This document shows, one piece after another, positions 1-13,249 of a DNA stretch of 64,000 nucleotides (position 1 is its first letter; the number at the start of each line of letters is the position of its first letter). A program made the position numbers and the translations under genes. The stretch spans positions 3,835,001 to 3,899,000 of the forward strand of contig NC_088357.1 of the NCBI RefSeq assembly GCF_036884655.1, given 5' to 3'. The notes beneath the pieces were generated by a model that worked only from the letters and a program-made list of their open reading frames with translations, ran no database searches and was not told the DNA's origin. Origin of the DNA: Musa acuminata AAA Group (lineage: Eukaryota; Streptophyta; Magnoliopsida; Zingiberales; Musaceae).

Positions 1-154
1 ATTTACTATACTGCCTTGAATAGTGCTCAAACTTCCACTGTCCACACCCCTCCCCGCCCTAAATCTTATAAGTTAACTTATTGAAGTTATTACAACGAGA
101 TTTGTCACTTTGATTCTCTAGTTGTTCAGAGACTGAATTTGCATGTTCTTGCAG

Positions 155-1475
155 GTAAAGCAATTGTCCTCGAGAATGTTCACACCATCATTAGCCTCCT
201 TATCAAACTGATTTCCTACCCTCATTTGATGGTAAGATCTAATCTGTGATGATTTACATTAGTGTTCTTTGTGAACTTTGATGCCAAAGCAAAACCTTAG
301 CATCCATTGCAAATGAAGTTAACATTGTTCTGCAGTTGCTTCACTACTCATTTTGTCATGGTCTGATTTGATAGGCTCATAGTTAAATAACTTTAACTCG
401 GGTAGGAATGGACTTTAATCACATGCTCGAAACATCCAAGGTAGGTTAATATTTAGCCCATTTAGTCTCATAACGTGGTACAACTCTTCGTAGCTTCCCA
501 TATTACTAGGGAATCATACTTGGCCTTGGCATCCTCGTCAAAGTCTGAAACTGCATGAATAGAGTAACTCCATGTCTGCAGTCTATTTCTTGATAGATCT
601 ACTAGCATGATAACTCTTTTAAATGACCCTAAGCCAAAATGCTTAAGCCCCAATTACTGGTAGGTCCATCTAGTTTAATATCCCAATCTAATTCAAAACC
701 AGGAAAATTGACCATCGAAGCTATTTAGTCACCAGGACAAGTGCAAAGGAGAGATCAGAAAACACATGATAAGATTTCTAGACATCTATTATTGTGTTAG
801 AATAGAATGTATATAGCATACTTAATGTAATTGTTACCTGTAGCAGCGAAAGGTATTCTCAAAAACATTAAAATTTTTTTTGTAAGCAGGCCTACTCACT
901 GTGTCCTCATGGCCAAATTGTATGGTCACATTTAAAATTACCTTAGTCTATTTGGTTACCCCATAGGATCACTTGTGCAAAAAAAAAAAACAAAAGAAAT
1001 TCTTATGTACATGGACATTGACCAGTGGGCCTTGATCAGTTTAAAATATGGGCCTTTTGATGTAGTCAGTTGCTGATGAACAAAATCTGTCAGGCATATC
1101 TAGTTCTTTCTGCAGTAAACAGGTTTTATTGGAAAATTTCCAATGTCTGTGTATCAGATTGTTCGTGAAACAGCAATTCAGTGCCTAGTAGCCATTTCAG
1201 CTCTTCCTTATGCAAGGATTTACCCATATCGACCACAGGTTGGTTAAATTGATGCCTTCTTTTTCTTTCCTTGGACGATGTTGTTAAACTGATCTCCTGT
1301 TAGGTTCTTCGAGCTGTTTCAACTGCTCTGGATGATCGAAAAAGAGTTGTTCGTCAGGAGGCTGTCAGATGCCGTCAAGCATGGTGATTCATAAGTTTAT
1401 CATGATCATCCACTTGTGCTAGTTGGCTTGCGATTTGACCATCTTTTCACTCAATGCAGGGCATCGATTGCATGA
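155..1475 (+). CDS. MMS19: MMS19 C-terminal end (partial, last four exons)
   Basis: MMS19 is the HEAT-repeat targeting subunit of the cytosolic iron-sulfur assembly complex. It passes Fe-S clusters to DNA polymerases, primase and helicases such as XPD. Four exons are visible: 155-231, 1158-1238, 1304-1383 and 1460-1475. They join in frame with GT-AG introns. The encoded end includes ENVHTIISLLIKLISYPHLM, then IVRETAIQCLVAISALPYAR, then VRQEAVRCRQAWASIA and a stop. This matches the well conserved C-terminal HEAT repeats of plant MMS19 as I know them. Upstream exons lie outside the window; bases 1-154 look like intron. If intron 3 were retained, translation would stop after RQAW at 1385-1387, so the short final exon adds only four residues. 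Family assignment is firm; the exact last splice is inferred. Confidence 0.9.
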
Positions 1476-4439
1476 AGTTTTCGGTTTTGAGGCATGGTGA
1501 TTCATAAGTTTTTTTTTTGCAACTTAAATAATATTCATGACAGGAAATTTAAAGGTATAGACTGGATTGTTGGACAGGGATATTTAACCAGTGATGTGCA
1601 AGCACGACAAGATGTGATCTTCCTAGCTGGTTACTTTTCTCACAAGGCACTATGGCTAAGGATCAGGAACTGGATGGCCGACCAATGCTGAGATACAAGA
1701 ACTTAATAAAATGTACGAGCGTTGTTGTCAACATTGCTGCCTCTCTTAACACGCTATTTCAAGTCCGGAGGGAGGGTACAAGGGAGGGGTGGATCATGAT
1801 TGATTGTTGAGGTGGACGTCAATTGATTAATCCTGTAAATAATTTGCTATTATCTAAGTTTTGAGTATCATTAATTATGATTTGGTGTTACATTTTAGAC
1901 AAGATTGTGAAATCAGATATCATGTCAATTTAAACGTGTATGAACAAGTAAAACAACTCGTTCAGAAAGTTATATTTCCCTGCAGCGGCTCTACCTCCCT
2001 GCCTTCTTTAGTTTCCAAGTAAAATTACATTGTACCGTCGTAATGTATGGCTAAGTTATAATCCCGTAAACGACCCATCTAACATTAGCAACTGCGGTTT
2101 AAAATTTTATGAAAAAGGTAATATGAGATTAAAAAAAAAACCGCTAGGATGACATAACTCTATACTGTATATATATTTTCAGTTACAACAACAATAATAA
2201 CAAGAAAATCGAAAGTCTCAATTATTTAAAAATAACTATATTGATCATTTATCATTATTGAGATTATTAAGATCTATAAAAATTTTAATGTTACTATCGA
2301 ATGACAACCTAACTGAAACCAATTAATATTCATGTTTATAACTCTATATCAGTGAATTAATATAACTCTTCATGTTTTTCATTTGACCTAGCACGACAGT
2401 GTTATATATTTCCAGCTACATTTTCCAAAAGTATCTTTTCAGGTTGGTTAAAACAAATGCAAAATATTCATTGGATGTTAATAAACATAGCCTTTGTACT
2501 AGAACATGTACTGTTAGATTATTAAGACTATAACATCAGACCACGATGGCATGATGTCATGGTGTCAGTAACCAAGACTTGTCATCTAGTGCGGAACTGT
2601 CAAGTCTTCCCGACTCTTATTATGTGAAAAAGAAAAAAAGAGTATGGAATCACAAATAAATAAAGAAGATACTGCTGGGCAATGCCATAAATGTTGTTCT
2701 TTGTTAAAAACCAAAAAGGAACCTTTAATAGTTACCAGAATATCCAAATATCGTACCTGAAGAGACAACAATTACCAGAACCAAAACATGCTATCAAAGT
2801 CCTGGTGAGGCAAAACCGAAGTTAATTGTTCAGAAATCATTTTCATGCAAAAGAGAACCTCTAATAGTTTTAAGATAGCATGGTATCTTAGTCATACAAG
2901 GACAACCATATCAAATGAAGATTGTTATACCAAACAGATATACAAAGAAGAGTTCCATGCAATGATATCCAAATGTAGCCTGAACTGGATGCAGATGGAG
3001 GGTACTTACATGGTTTTGGTAAATATCTCCTTTTTTTTTATTTGTAAAACGGTGGATAGCTCATCTTTTCTTGAGTGTTGAATCTATTTCTCAAGACTAT
3101 CCTAGTCGAATTAGGAATGAAGAGAACACAGCACTATGCTTTTCAGACAGATTTTTGTCCTTAATAAAAGGATTCTAAAGAGTAACTAAAACAGCTACAA
3201 TGAATTAAGTTTATCTGGTGTCCCAAGGGTCATAATATGAATCTAGTATCGGCTAAACAAGTTACTTTACTATTACGGTTCGTATCTTGAGAGTTCTAGT
3301 GAAAACTTTGGTAGGAGTGAAGAATGATCAATGCAATCTGGGGAACGTTCAGGACTTCTCAATCTTAATGAGAATCAGGAAAACAATGCCTCAAAGCTAT
3401 AAAATTTCCATTATATTTCCGTTAACATATACTAACATCTACTGTGACCTTGCTAACTAAACATGTCCAACTAGAATCAATATTTCCTCACAAAAGCACT
3501 AGATTTATCTCCTCACAATGTTTGCAGAAAAGCAATGCACAGGGAAGAATTTTAACAACCAGATTCACAATAATAGACAAAACTGTATCCTTATAATAAA
3601 AAGTCTAAATGCAATTTAATGAAGCATACTCCAGTAATATAATAACCAAAATTTCAACGAAAAGGAAACTAATATAACCCCAGTGGAGTGCTGAGATTGA
3701 TTGCAAGATCAAGTTCTTGCCAGTGGCTGGCTCATATAGTTGCCGATTGGGTGAAGATCGAACCAAAATTATCTTTAGAAGCATGGATAACCAAATATGT
3801 CCCTACTGCAGTAAATAGATAAAGAAACGGAAGAATGAACAAAGTTGGAAATAGCAAAAGATGAAACCCTCACAAAGATGGTACGATTCAAACTGAACTA
3901 GGAAGTTAGAATGTTCGGAGGGACACTTTAATGGAACCTCTCGGGCTATATCCAGTCGGCTTGCTTGATTAGACAAGAAAAAGCACTTTCTTGACCGAGT
4001 TCGGGTCTCTTCCATTCAGTGCCAAACCCTAAGAATCACATGGAATGCCTACAATAGTCTACATGGTTATATGTGTTCTGCTTGATTGATAAGAAAAGAG
4101 ATGGTTGTTTCTTGAACCTAGTTTGAATCTTTTTCCACAAATACGGATCAAAAGGCAGTTGCAAACCCCAACAGTCGCATAAAATGACCGAAACGGCATC
4201 TGGACACTCAATGCAACGCAATCAAATTGCAAGAACCCAAAGATCATCAGAAAGAAACAATTAGGCACAACGATAACGAAGTGATTAGAACCAATTACTT
4301 CATGGGGCCGGGAGGTCTCGGTCACGGGCACGGAAGCGGTGCAGTTGCATTTGAAAACGGTATCCGCCAAGAAGGGGAAATGAGACGGGACGACTCATCT
4401 ACTTCTCAGATCGCAACCATTTACGCCGTCTTTGAGTCA
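1476..4439. other. MMS19 3' flank and AT-rich intergenic DNA
   Basis: The first 300-400 bases should hold the MMS19 3' UTR. The rest is AT-rich with many stops in all frames and no protein I recognise. Two stretches at about 3950-4020 and 4075-4150 are diverged copies of each other: both run from a 'gcttgatt' start through a 'tttcttga' core to a 'cttcca' or 'ttttcca' end, which suggests an old local duplication. Confidence 0.4.
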
Positions 4440-4742
4440 TCAAGAAGTCAAGTTTACCGAGCTAGTAGATGAAAACCCAGGAAAGCGAGGGATAACCAAG
4501 TAGAAGCGCTGGAAAACAATGAAAGCGAGAGAGAAAGACATGGATAACCAAGTAGAAGCGATGGAAACCCAGGAAAGCGAGAGAGAAAGAGATGGATAAC
4601 CAAGTAGGAGCGATGGCGAGGCACCGACATCGTCGATGCGGAGAGGCGCGGGAAGCAGGGAAGCGAGAGAGAGAGGTGCGCGATCTAATCTTTCCCTAAT
4701 TTCCATCAGCTTCTTGATCGCCTCTGCCTTTCCTTCTTCCAT
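4440..4742 (-). CDS. Possible first exon of an unknown gene
   Basis: A 100-codon open frame starts with MEEGKAEAIKKLMEIRERLD and then becomes a Leu/Ser-rich stretch. A TATA-like site (TATATAAC on the minus strand, about 4820-4827) lies some 75 bases upstream of the ATG, so the start looks promoter-like. I do not recognise the protein. The second half of the frame is made from a 52-bp tandem repeat (starts at about 4491, 4543 and 4595). Because 52 is not a multiple of three, the repeat is read in different frames, so the coding part probably ends, or is spliced, before the repeat. No downstream exons could be found. It may be a non-coding transcript or a gene remnant. Confidence 0.25.
   Translation of the reverse strand: MEEGKAEAIKKLMEIRERLDRAPLSLASLLPAPLRIDDVGASPSLLLGYPSLSLSLSWVSIASTWLSMSFSLAFIVFQRFYLVIPRFPGFSSTSSVNLTS
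4491..4612. repeat. 52-bp tandem repeat, about 2.5 copies
   Basis: The marker 'gataaccaagtag' recurs at 4491, 4543 and 4595, a period of exactly 52 bases. The units are purine-rich (gagagagaaag) on the plus strand and differ by small indels and substitutions. Confidence 0.75.
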
Positions 4743-4827
4743 GGATAACTAACCCATCGAGAGATCGAGATCTTCAAGTTTCAGACGCTCGAAGTGGCGG
4801 GGCCTACTGGAAAACCCGTTATATAGT

Positions 4828-5988
4828 ATATATCGAAAATTTGCCGAAACATTATAACACGTTATAAGTGATAGAACGCACCGCCATGTCGTTTCATCAC
4901 AACCATTGATCCATTATGTATATTTTTGCCTATGCAATTTACCAGAAAAATCCGCTGATTTCTGAAATGACTAAGACGCCCTTCATTTTTTTCAATCAGC
5001 CCTCTTTTGCGTAATGTTACACATTTTTCCTTTCCTATTGAGCCATAAAATCAATAAAAAACAGGAAAGAAAGAATGTGAAAAATCGATTACAGTGTACC
5101 TTTAGATACAAACATAACAATGCAATTTTAGACTCTGAAGACATTTAATAACTCAACAAGACAAAAAACAAATCAAACAATTCTAACCATTACGCATGAT
5201 CAGTATTTGCACAAGATCACTTGTATATATATTTAATGATTTAAAATTAACTTGTTAAAATGATCATTCGTTCTTAAGAAAGCTATTGAGACGAATCAAA
5301 ACAGATATGACATTTGTCGTCTGAAAACAAACAATATATCCAATTATACACGATTACCTGAGAATAAAAGGAACTTGAAAAAACAGACAAAAAAAAAAAT
5401 ATATATATATATATAATAATCATTAGAAAATGACAAGAGAAGTAAAGCACAATAACCATGTCATCACCTGTCATTTATGCAACTAAGATTATCATGCTCA
5501 CTAGCCCAATAGATAATAAAGAAGGTTGTAGACATCAATGTGTTGAACAAATAGAGAACAAATTGTAGCAGTTTAAATAGATGCTCCTGATTATAGATGA
5601 TACAGTTAATTAGACAAAATGGAGGAACAATGCCATCAGTTAAGTGCAAAATTACATCTGATAGACATTTTAACTCCCCTGAAAATTACCTACAGGTAGC
5701 CGTTTATTGACTGTACAAACCTAACGCTAACTACATCAAATCAGCTCTAATTGCAACAGATCATGCAAGGCATCAAAGGACTTGGCATCTATACTGCACC
5801 ACATGTTAGATGTGGCCAATATTAAGATGACAATCTTGAATGAAGCTCGCACCTCAAATTCTCTAGCCTAAACACATTAGAAGACGCCTTCTGCATCTTC
5901 AACATCTTCCTAGCCTTTAAGAAACAGCATGATGTAATGTTTACTCGAGCCAATTACGCCTGTCCAACCCAAAATAGAAAGTGGAACA
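4828..5988. other. Intergenic DNA and kinase 3' UTR region
   Basis: AT-rich sequence without recognisable genes. A poly-A plus (AT)n run lies at about 5388-5415. The part nearest 5988 should hold the 3' UTR of the kinase gene on the minus strand; no single polyadenylation site can be assigned by eye. Confidence 0.4.
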
Positions 5989-8900
5989 TCATGAAACTGT
6001 GCGGCCATAACAGACAGAGGCTATGTAAAGATTTTTTGCCCATTTCTCCTGCAACAAATTTAATGTCAACAACTAAACCAATGCGCATAAATTTTATAAT
6101 CATAAAACAAAATTCACAGAATATGTAAGAAGATATCAACACCTTCGCATGTTGACTAGGAAAAGCAGATGTTCTAAGTGTCTCTTGTGTCTCATCTGCA
6201 GGCTTTCTTCTGGGTACACTAAGAACAAAGGCAGCTTGGTCCAATGTTGCAGCAGTAGCAGTTATGCGAAAACCGCCATCCCACCTTCGATGAATGCCTT
6301 CACTAGGGTACAAAAAGTCAAGTTCGACAACCTGTATTTGGAACATAACACATTCAACACATTACTCAATCCACATCAGCTGGGGTATATACACAACTAA
6401 AATACTCGAGCCATTCATGCACTATGCCACCCCTAGTGCCAGTATGCCTTAAAAGAAAAGCAAAAAAGAATAAAGGTGACCTGATCCAAGAAGCCAGCAT
6501 TTCGGGACATGACAACTCCCCATCTACTTCCAGCAGTTGCCATTGTGGTGACATAGAAACCTTCACGCCATTTTTTGTTTATCCACTTGAAAGGAAATGA
6601 CTCGCTAACTTTATAAGACTGTTGTACATACTGTGTGCCTGAAATAGAATCCAAAATGAATTTAACTACAAACTCATACAAAACCCTGAAAATAAAACTA
6701 GCTCATAATACAGCAACATTTACCTTTAGACATTACGACTAAAGAGCTACCACTGTTTGTCCCTGCTAATGCAGTAATATAATAGTTCTTATCCCACTGT
6801 TCCATTATCCATTCCTAGTAAGAATCAAATAAAAATCATTTGCATTATCTTTTAACTGTCAACATTGACATGTGCCATCAAGCAATTTAGTAAGTGAAAG
6901 AGTTGTTACTAAATGGTACTCACTTTGTGAAGAAAATTTGGAGACATTTCATAAACTTGAGAAGTGAAACCAGTGCCTGCGTCCATGATAAGTGCCCAAA
7001 GATTTGAACAAGATGCAACACAACTAATGAATAAACTATCTTCATTCCCTTTCTCAATATGCTGTGCAAGCCTTACATCGGCAACATTGTAATGGTACCT
7101 GAAATTTAAAAAGGAAATAAATCATTCATTTGTACCATATTCTAATCATGATAAATAATCACACAGAAAAGCACCTTTGCTTCATAGGTCTCCGAGCATT
7201 ATAGACGCTGATCCACTGTGTTGCAGGCATTCCCATTCTGATCTTCTTCTTTGGTTGTTCATCACCCTCTTCTTCCATCATCAGACGACCTCTCTTTTGA
7301 CCTACCTGGTATATAAGCTACAGGGTGTGCAACTTACGTTTAGGTCTTACAGAGAATCTTTTAGTTTAAAGAAGGCAAAAGGAGACTCGCAGTACCTTTT
7401 GAGCTCCATCAGTGTTAATGGGTCTGATATCTGGATTAGGTCCTACTATGTCGTCAAAAAGGGAAATGCATTTTGCGTAGTCAGGTTTTTCATCAAACTT
7501 CAAGTTGACCACGTACTCAACAAACTGTTTGAATGGCTGGGGAGAGAAGCAACACAGAGTCTCTGGAGATGTAGCCATCTTCTTCTTGCACACAAGGAAG
7601 CCCTTGTTCTCTCCCTATATGGGTAAGGATAAAATGCATGGGATTAGCAAATGCAACAAATACAGATTGAAAGTTTTAAGTAGTGATCGGACTGGTTGGT
7701 TGGTATTAAACAGACCAACCAAGAATGGTATCGGAACATTGATATGATTATTTTATTTCTGCTTTCTATTATTTTGTTTAGTATATCGGACAATACAGGT
7801 CCATGTACCACCTAAGATATTGATACTTTACCACTTAGATAATCTATCAAAACAAAGGGGCTATAACAGTCTTAAATAGTTACCTGGTATCCTTGCCAAG
7901 GTAGACGACCTCGGAGAAGAAAGATTAATGTATATGCCAGGGATTCTAAATCATCTCTCCTGCTTGCTGTCCTTCCTAGGTGAGCATGAGCACTGGCATA
8001 GCGAACTGTCCCTCTGCAAGATGCAATTTACGATACAGAGTCTTACGAGATCAGATTAAACCAAAACAAATAGCTCATTTCATTTTCTTAAAATTTGATA
8101 GGCAAACCAAATGTAGTGATCTGCAAGGCTGTTCATAAACAAACCTGAAAACGTCTGGCCTCTGATCATATTCCACATGCAGCCCTGTCGCACTATCCTT
8201 CCACTTGGTGGCTGTCAGTTAAGAGTTTAAGAAAACAATTTTCAACGACAGCCCTTAGAGGTATTCTTTATCAAGAATGATATCTAAACACAATATACTG
8301 CCAAATGCCAATTCCATGCCATTCAATTACCTAAACCAAGATCAACAAGAAACAGTTTCTTCTCCTCAAGAGTCCCAGGTGGCCCAAGTAAGAAATTCTC
8401 AGGCTTTACATCCCCATGTACGTATCTGTTATAACAAGCATGATTTAAAATACATTAATATAGTTATTGAAGCAAATGCACAATGTCAATATATTAACAA
8501 TTATACAATCAATTAAGGACATGAACAACATTAAATAATTTGACATGGGAAGATCAGCTAATTGCATAAGATTTTGATAATCATGCTGCAATTTGGAATA
8601 AAGATCTACCCTTTAGAATGCATCTTCTCCAGTATAGAAATCGCTTCAGTGCCAATACATGCAACCATTTCAACTGACATTCTGCACAAAGAAAAAAGTT
8701 ACAACAGCCAAAGTAATCTGAAAGAAATTATCATAATAATAATCAATATTTGATTCAACACTTACGAATGTGAATTGCTATTCCATACATCCCATAGACT
8801 AGGCCCCAGCATATCCATAACCTGAACAAAGTTTCATAATATAGTTATCTTAACACCCCAGATGACACTACTATTTTAGATATTTTCAAAAATGAAATAC

Positions 8901-11900
8901 CATGATATAATAATCCCCTTGGCGACCCTTATAGTGAACTCGTGGTACCCCATGAATACCACCAAGTGTGCTACAAATGAAGACAAGGTTGATCAGACAC
9001 TGAAGACATGGTACAAACTTAGCTCAACAAAAGACAAACAGAACTTACTTGTACACTTGCCATTCATAAGGGGGCCCATAGTTGCAGCCTTTACTGCTCC
9101 TATGCTCAAATTTTAATGCTACCTGACATACAAGATATGGTACAATTTTTTAATATTCAACCTTAACTTTTTACCAAACTGGGAAATATGCAGTTACCAC
9201 ACCTCTACAGCACCAGAACCAGTAATTCTATCATTTGCATTAGTAGCTGAAACACGGCGACCTACATAAACTTGCCCAAATCCTCCTTTCCCTAGTTTTC
9301 TTTCAATTTTGTATACTGGTGAACTGCCAACCTGGACCTGTTGCAGTCAAATACAATAAACGGTGTTAAAGACAAACTGTTGCACAAATGAAGTGAATGA
9401 GAAAGAACCTTTTATCACACTGAAAAATCCTTACATCTGGAAATATTTAATTTAATATGAAATATAATATGCTGGAAATGGTGCAGTATGAAACACTACG
9501 TTTTTAAATAAAGAAGCATATAAATATAAGTAGAACTAAAATGCATCATGCTAGACACCCAACTCAGCATGTTTCAGAAGATGAGGTTCTCAAGATTTAT
9601 CATGTCCCAGAAACAGATTTCAAAATTAAGAATAAGAGTATAAGCTAGTCTAAAGAATGAAACTAGATATTTTAGCTATTTTAGTCCCAACATATTACCA
9701 GAAAATTTATCTCAAATATGAAGTTTCTTGCTAGAATAACTACTGACTATAACATATACATTATACACCAAGCTGTAAAATAAATTTCGACATCATAAAA
9801 GTGACTAACTTCATGCCTTTGATTGTCAAAGGTTGTACATAATCTAAAATCTGATTAGGTATCTAACAATGGTCATTGAAACATCTGAACTCAAACCTTA
9901 AGTAAATGACTCAGCAGCATCGGAAGTTGGAACTTGGAACACAGTAATTTGGGCAAATTGTCAAAGTCGATAACATATCTAACTAGTGTACACATTGGGT
10001 AGATGTTCAACATGGGTATGCATTAGATACATCACTTACATGACAATCATGAGTTAAACAGAACAGGAGGAAAGAGAAGGTGACATGAAATGACTCCAAG
10101 TAGCAGCACTCCCTGCCACCATCCATTATCAGCCCCTGGAGTTAGAGAATGGGTGGAGGAGAAAGAGAGGGAAACATGTGCAGCATGCATGAGCCATTGC
10201 AGAAACATTAATTGACACCACAAGTTTGAGGAATGGAAGAAGAATAAAGACAGAAGGATAAATGTGCAACATGTTTGCCAGGATTAAAAATTAATGAGGA
10301 TGCTCCTGGACAGAACTACTAACAAAAAAACCTCAAAATCCCATATTAGCAATTTGACCCAATATAGATCCTCTCCAACTCTCATATCTCACCAAACCAC
10401 TATTTTTCTATTTTTTACTTTTTTATAGCAAACCACTGTTACCTATCTGTATAATCTAACTAATTTAAAAACTAATAGTAACAAAAAAAAAAAAAAACGT
10501 AAAGTTTATTGCTTCAGGATAACATTGTCACATATATATGTTTTGCATCCCCATATTGTCCTACTTTCACAAGATTTGTAACAATGGCATGTTTGTCCCA
10601 TGGACTTCATGGTCAGCAAGAATGACAGAGTTAATAATCTAAACTTAGAGAGCCCAAATTTCAGAATATATGCACCATATTTTGCAGGTTTCAAGCATCA
10701 ATATTTACTCAAACAATACTAGATTCAAATTTTTGCCTTTGGTGCTATGTTTACAGCATGTCTAAGTAATTAAGGCTCATAAAGCATTATGGACATCACA
10801 TATTATTTATAGTTCTATATTTATAATCTCCTTCAGGATAAACCTTAGTAGATTGAAAGAAACTGATTTGATAATTTTAAGATGTTCAGCTCAATGAATC
10901 AAGACTCGAAAAGAATCACCGACAATAATGAGCTTATTTTTCATATTAAGAACCATGACCAGTCTAGACTTTGGTAACTATTTTTTGCAAAGTGTAGACA
11001 CAGGTGCATCATGATGTTGTATGCATAATATATTAAATTATTGCCAAGAAAATGAATACAACACCATCATATAGAAAACTTGGTAGCATGAGCTACAAAA
11101 CAGGATGCTTTTGGTGAGCAAATGGATTGCTTAGAGATGGTAAAAGTTTACACATCAGAACTTCAGTTTGCTTTTCTATCTGATGCCTACTAATTTTTCC
11201 TTCACTTCCTGTTTTGTTTCTTCTCTGATTGAAAGTAGTCATATTTTGACCTAATATCAGTCGATTCTATCATGCTGGAAGATCTTCATTTTTCATTGAC
11301 GACATCAAGTATTTGAGAGGCCGCACACACAAAAGGCACCATCTGATGCCCAACGAACCATATTTATAGAGATAAAGTAAGCACATGAAAACATACACAG
11401 TAACACCAACGAATCTTTAATTTGAGATATCCAAGAAATTGTTTGTTTGATTGAAAAGAAGACCAACTGAAGTCACCATCACAAAAGTCAATTTAACATT
11501 GTTTCACTTATGAAAATAAGTACAAGGGACACAGAACCCAAATGAATTGCATCCGTCTTAAAAAGTCGATTGAATTAGAGAGCGAAAGATGGTGTAACAA
11601 AACAATCCGAACAGAGGAAAACGACTAGCCCCTTTTTCCCAGTAAAATGAGTAAACAACTGTAGAAAATGCAAAAAGTATAGATAGCTCGAACCTTTACC
11701 GGAAGGGGAGCGGCGCTCCCCTCGTCCTCGCCACGGGGGAGAAGTTTGTCGGCGCTCCTCGCCCCACTATCATATTCATCCATCCTTCTCTCGCCGATCC
11801 CTTCAAGATTCACCTCCCCGACAACCCCCCCGACCTCGCCGCCACCCTCCGCAAGCCTGATCTCCTCCTGCGGCTCGGCAGACCTCGCCACTGGCGGGTT

Positions 11901-12020
11901 CTCATCCACCGGCTGCTGGTTCCTCGCCGCCCGCCGCCTCCTCTCATTCGGTCGCTCAGCCTGGACTGCTGGGGTCGCCTGCGCCCGGCCCCTGCGCACT
12001 CTGCTACGGAGCTCAGGCAT
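5989..12020 (-). CDS. MLK: Casein kinase I-like Ser/Thr kinase, plant MLK/EL1 (HD16) family
   Basis: Nuclear casein-kinase-I-like kinase of the plant MUT9-like/EARLY FLOWERING1-like family, whose members phosphorylate histone H3 and flowering, light and hormone regulators. Sixteen exons join in frame: 11700-12020, 9203-9337, 9049-9122, 8901-8970, 8766-8821, 8610-8681, 8331-8425, 8145-8211, 7884-8013, 7396-7614, 7175-7305, 6924-7098, 6724-6814, 6481-6638, 6143-6331 and 5989-6048. The product is about 680 residues, close to the roughly 700 of the family. A basic, disordered N-terminus ([12 protein letters not shown]) precedes the kinase domain: glycine loop GKGGFGQV (about 123-130), ALKFEH lysine (about 156), HGDVKPEN with catalytic Asp (about 248), DLG (271-273), and the CK1-type RRDDLESL. 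The conserved family tail follows (QKRGR linker, [10 protein letters not shown], ends CYGRTVS). The first donor could also be at 11694, adding VK. Closest to Arabidopsis At3g13670 from memory. Confidence 0.93.
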
Positions 12021-12285
12021 CCTTCATCTGCCCAGCCCCATGCCTCAAAAGCCACGTGATCGCTACGACGTTTCGAAAACCTAGCGGGCAGATTCGACGC
12101 CGGGAGGCCTCGAAATTACGATCAGGATGACGCTAATCGATCGCCGCAATCAATTTGAATCAAATATTGGAGACAATAGACGGGGATCGTTTCATCACTG
12201 AGAGATTTTTGACTTAGGGTTTCGATGAGGAGAGAGGGTTTGATGGAGAGCTTTCGGAAGCCTTGAGTTGAGATACTGGAGAGAG

Positions 12286-12304
12286 ATGGAGAGAGAGAGA
12301 GAGA
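12286..12304. repeat. (GA)n microsatellite in the kinase 5' leader
   Basis: A GAGAGA run reads as a pyrimidine (CT)n tract on the transcribed minus strand, between the TATA box and the ATG of the kinase gene. CT-rich leaders are common in plant housekeeping genes. Confidence 0.6.
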
Positions 12305-12490
12305 CGAAGAGGAGAGAGACGACGACAAAGGGAAGCGGACGAAATTAAGTAACGTTGTGCGGGGTGCGATTGGAAATGTACAAAAATACGCGTAGTGTAT
12401 GGTTCAGCGGTACCGAAGTTGGAGATTGGAAATAGTTTGGGCTGGGGAGTAACAGGGTTCACTGGGGTCCATTGGGGTATACGAACCTGC

Positions 12491-12499
12491 TATTTATAG
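12491..12499 (-). promoter_or_regulatory. TATA box of the MLK/EL1-like kinase gene
   Basis: The minus strand reads CTATAAATA, a canonical plant TATA box, about 470 bases upstream of the ATG at 12020. Transcription would then start near 12465, giving a CT-rich leader of about 440 bases. The position is inferred from sequence only. Confidence 0.5.
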
Positions 12500-12972
12500 A
12501 TGAAGACTGGTGATAGTTTGCAATCAAGGAAATATTCTTTATGTAATGCGATGAATATCTTCGGTTGCGATGACTCCTGATGTGGCATTGGCCTAACAGT
12601 TTTTGTTGTTTCTTGACACTTTAATATTAACATGTCTTAAGTTTGAAAACAACGATTTTGTTCTTCTCATTTTTAGAATTTTTTTTTATCCTAAGAAATA
12701 CATTGCATATAAAAAGGAAGCTCGCGATATGTCGACTATTTTGGGATTTTTTTTTGTTTTCGATATATGCATAGTATTTAAGAAGATGCTTTAGATGATA
12801 TCAATCATTTATTTTTTTTATTTTGGATGAATAAGTTTTGGATGAATAAGTTATCTTACGAGATGTATGATAGGTAAGAAAAATATATTAAATATATTGA
12901 GTACTTTCGATATTTCTTTTTTATCTTAGACAAACATATCGTGTAAAAAAAAGAATGTTGTTCGATATCTTG
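12500..12972. other. AT-rich spacer upstream of the kinase gene
   Basis: Very T-rich plus strand with no recognisable gene. A 15-base string containing 'gatgaataag' is directly duplicated around 12825-12850. Confidence 0.4.
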
Positions 12973-13249
12973 GTAGTAAAGAATACGAAGGAAGCTTGTG
13001 ATTGTCTTTCTTATTATAAATACCGAGAAGGAAGCTTATAATTATCTTTTTTTATTATAAATGATAAGAAAAAACCTTATTTTTTAGATCATAAATGATA
13101 AAATGAACTTTCCTCTTATCCTTCGTTGATGAGTGTCACATGACGATGATGTGTCAAATGATTAATCGATAACATATCCTCTATCATTTATAGAGGGGGG
13201 CTCGAAGTGTGATGTTTAGTTCATCCAACACGTAAGCGTTTGGGATTTT

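Noticed and set aside
1385..1387. MMS19 stop directly after RQAW by reading through the last donor.
   Set aside because: Splicing to 1460 gives WASIA and a stop, which matches the usual family ending better.
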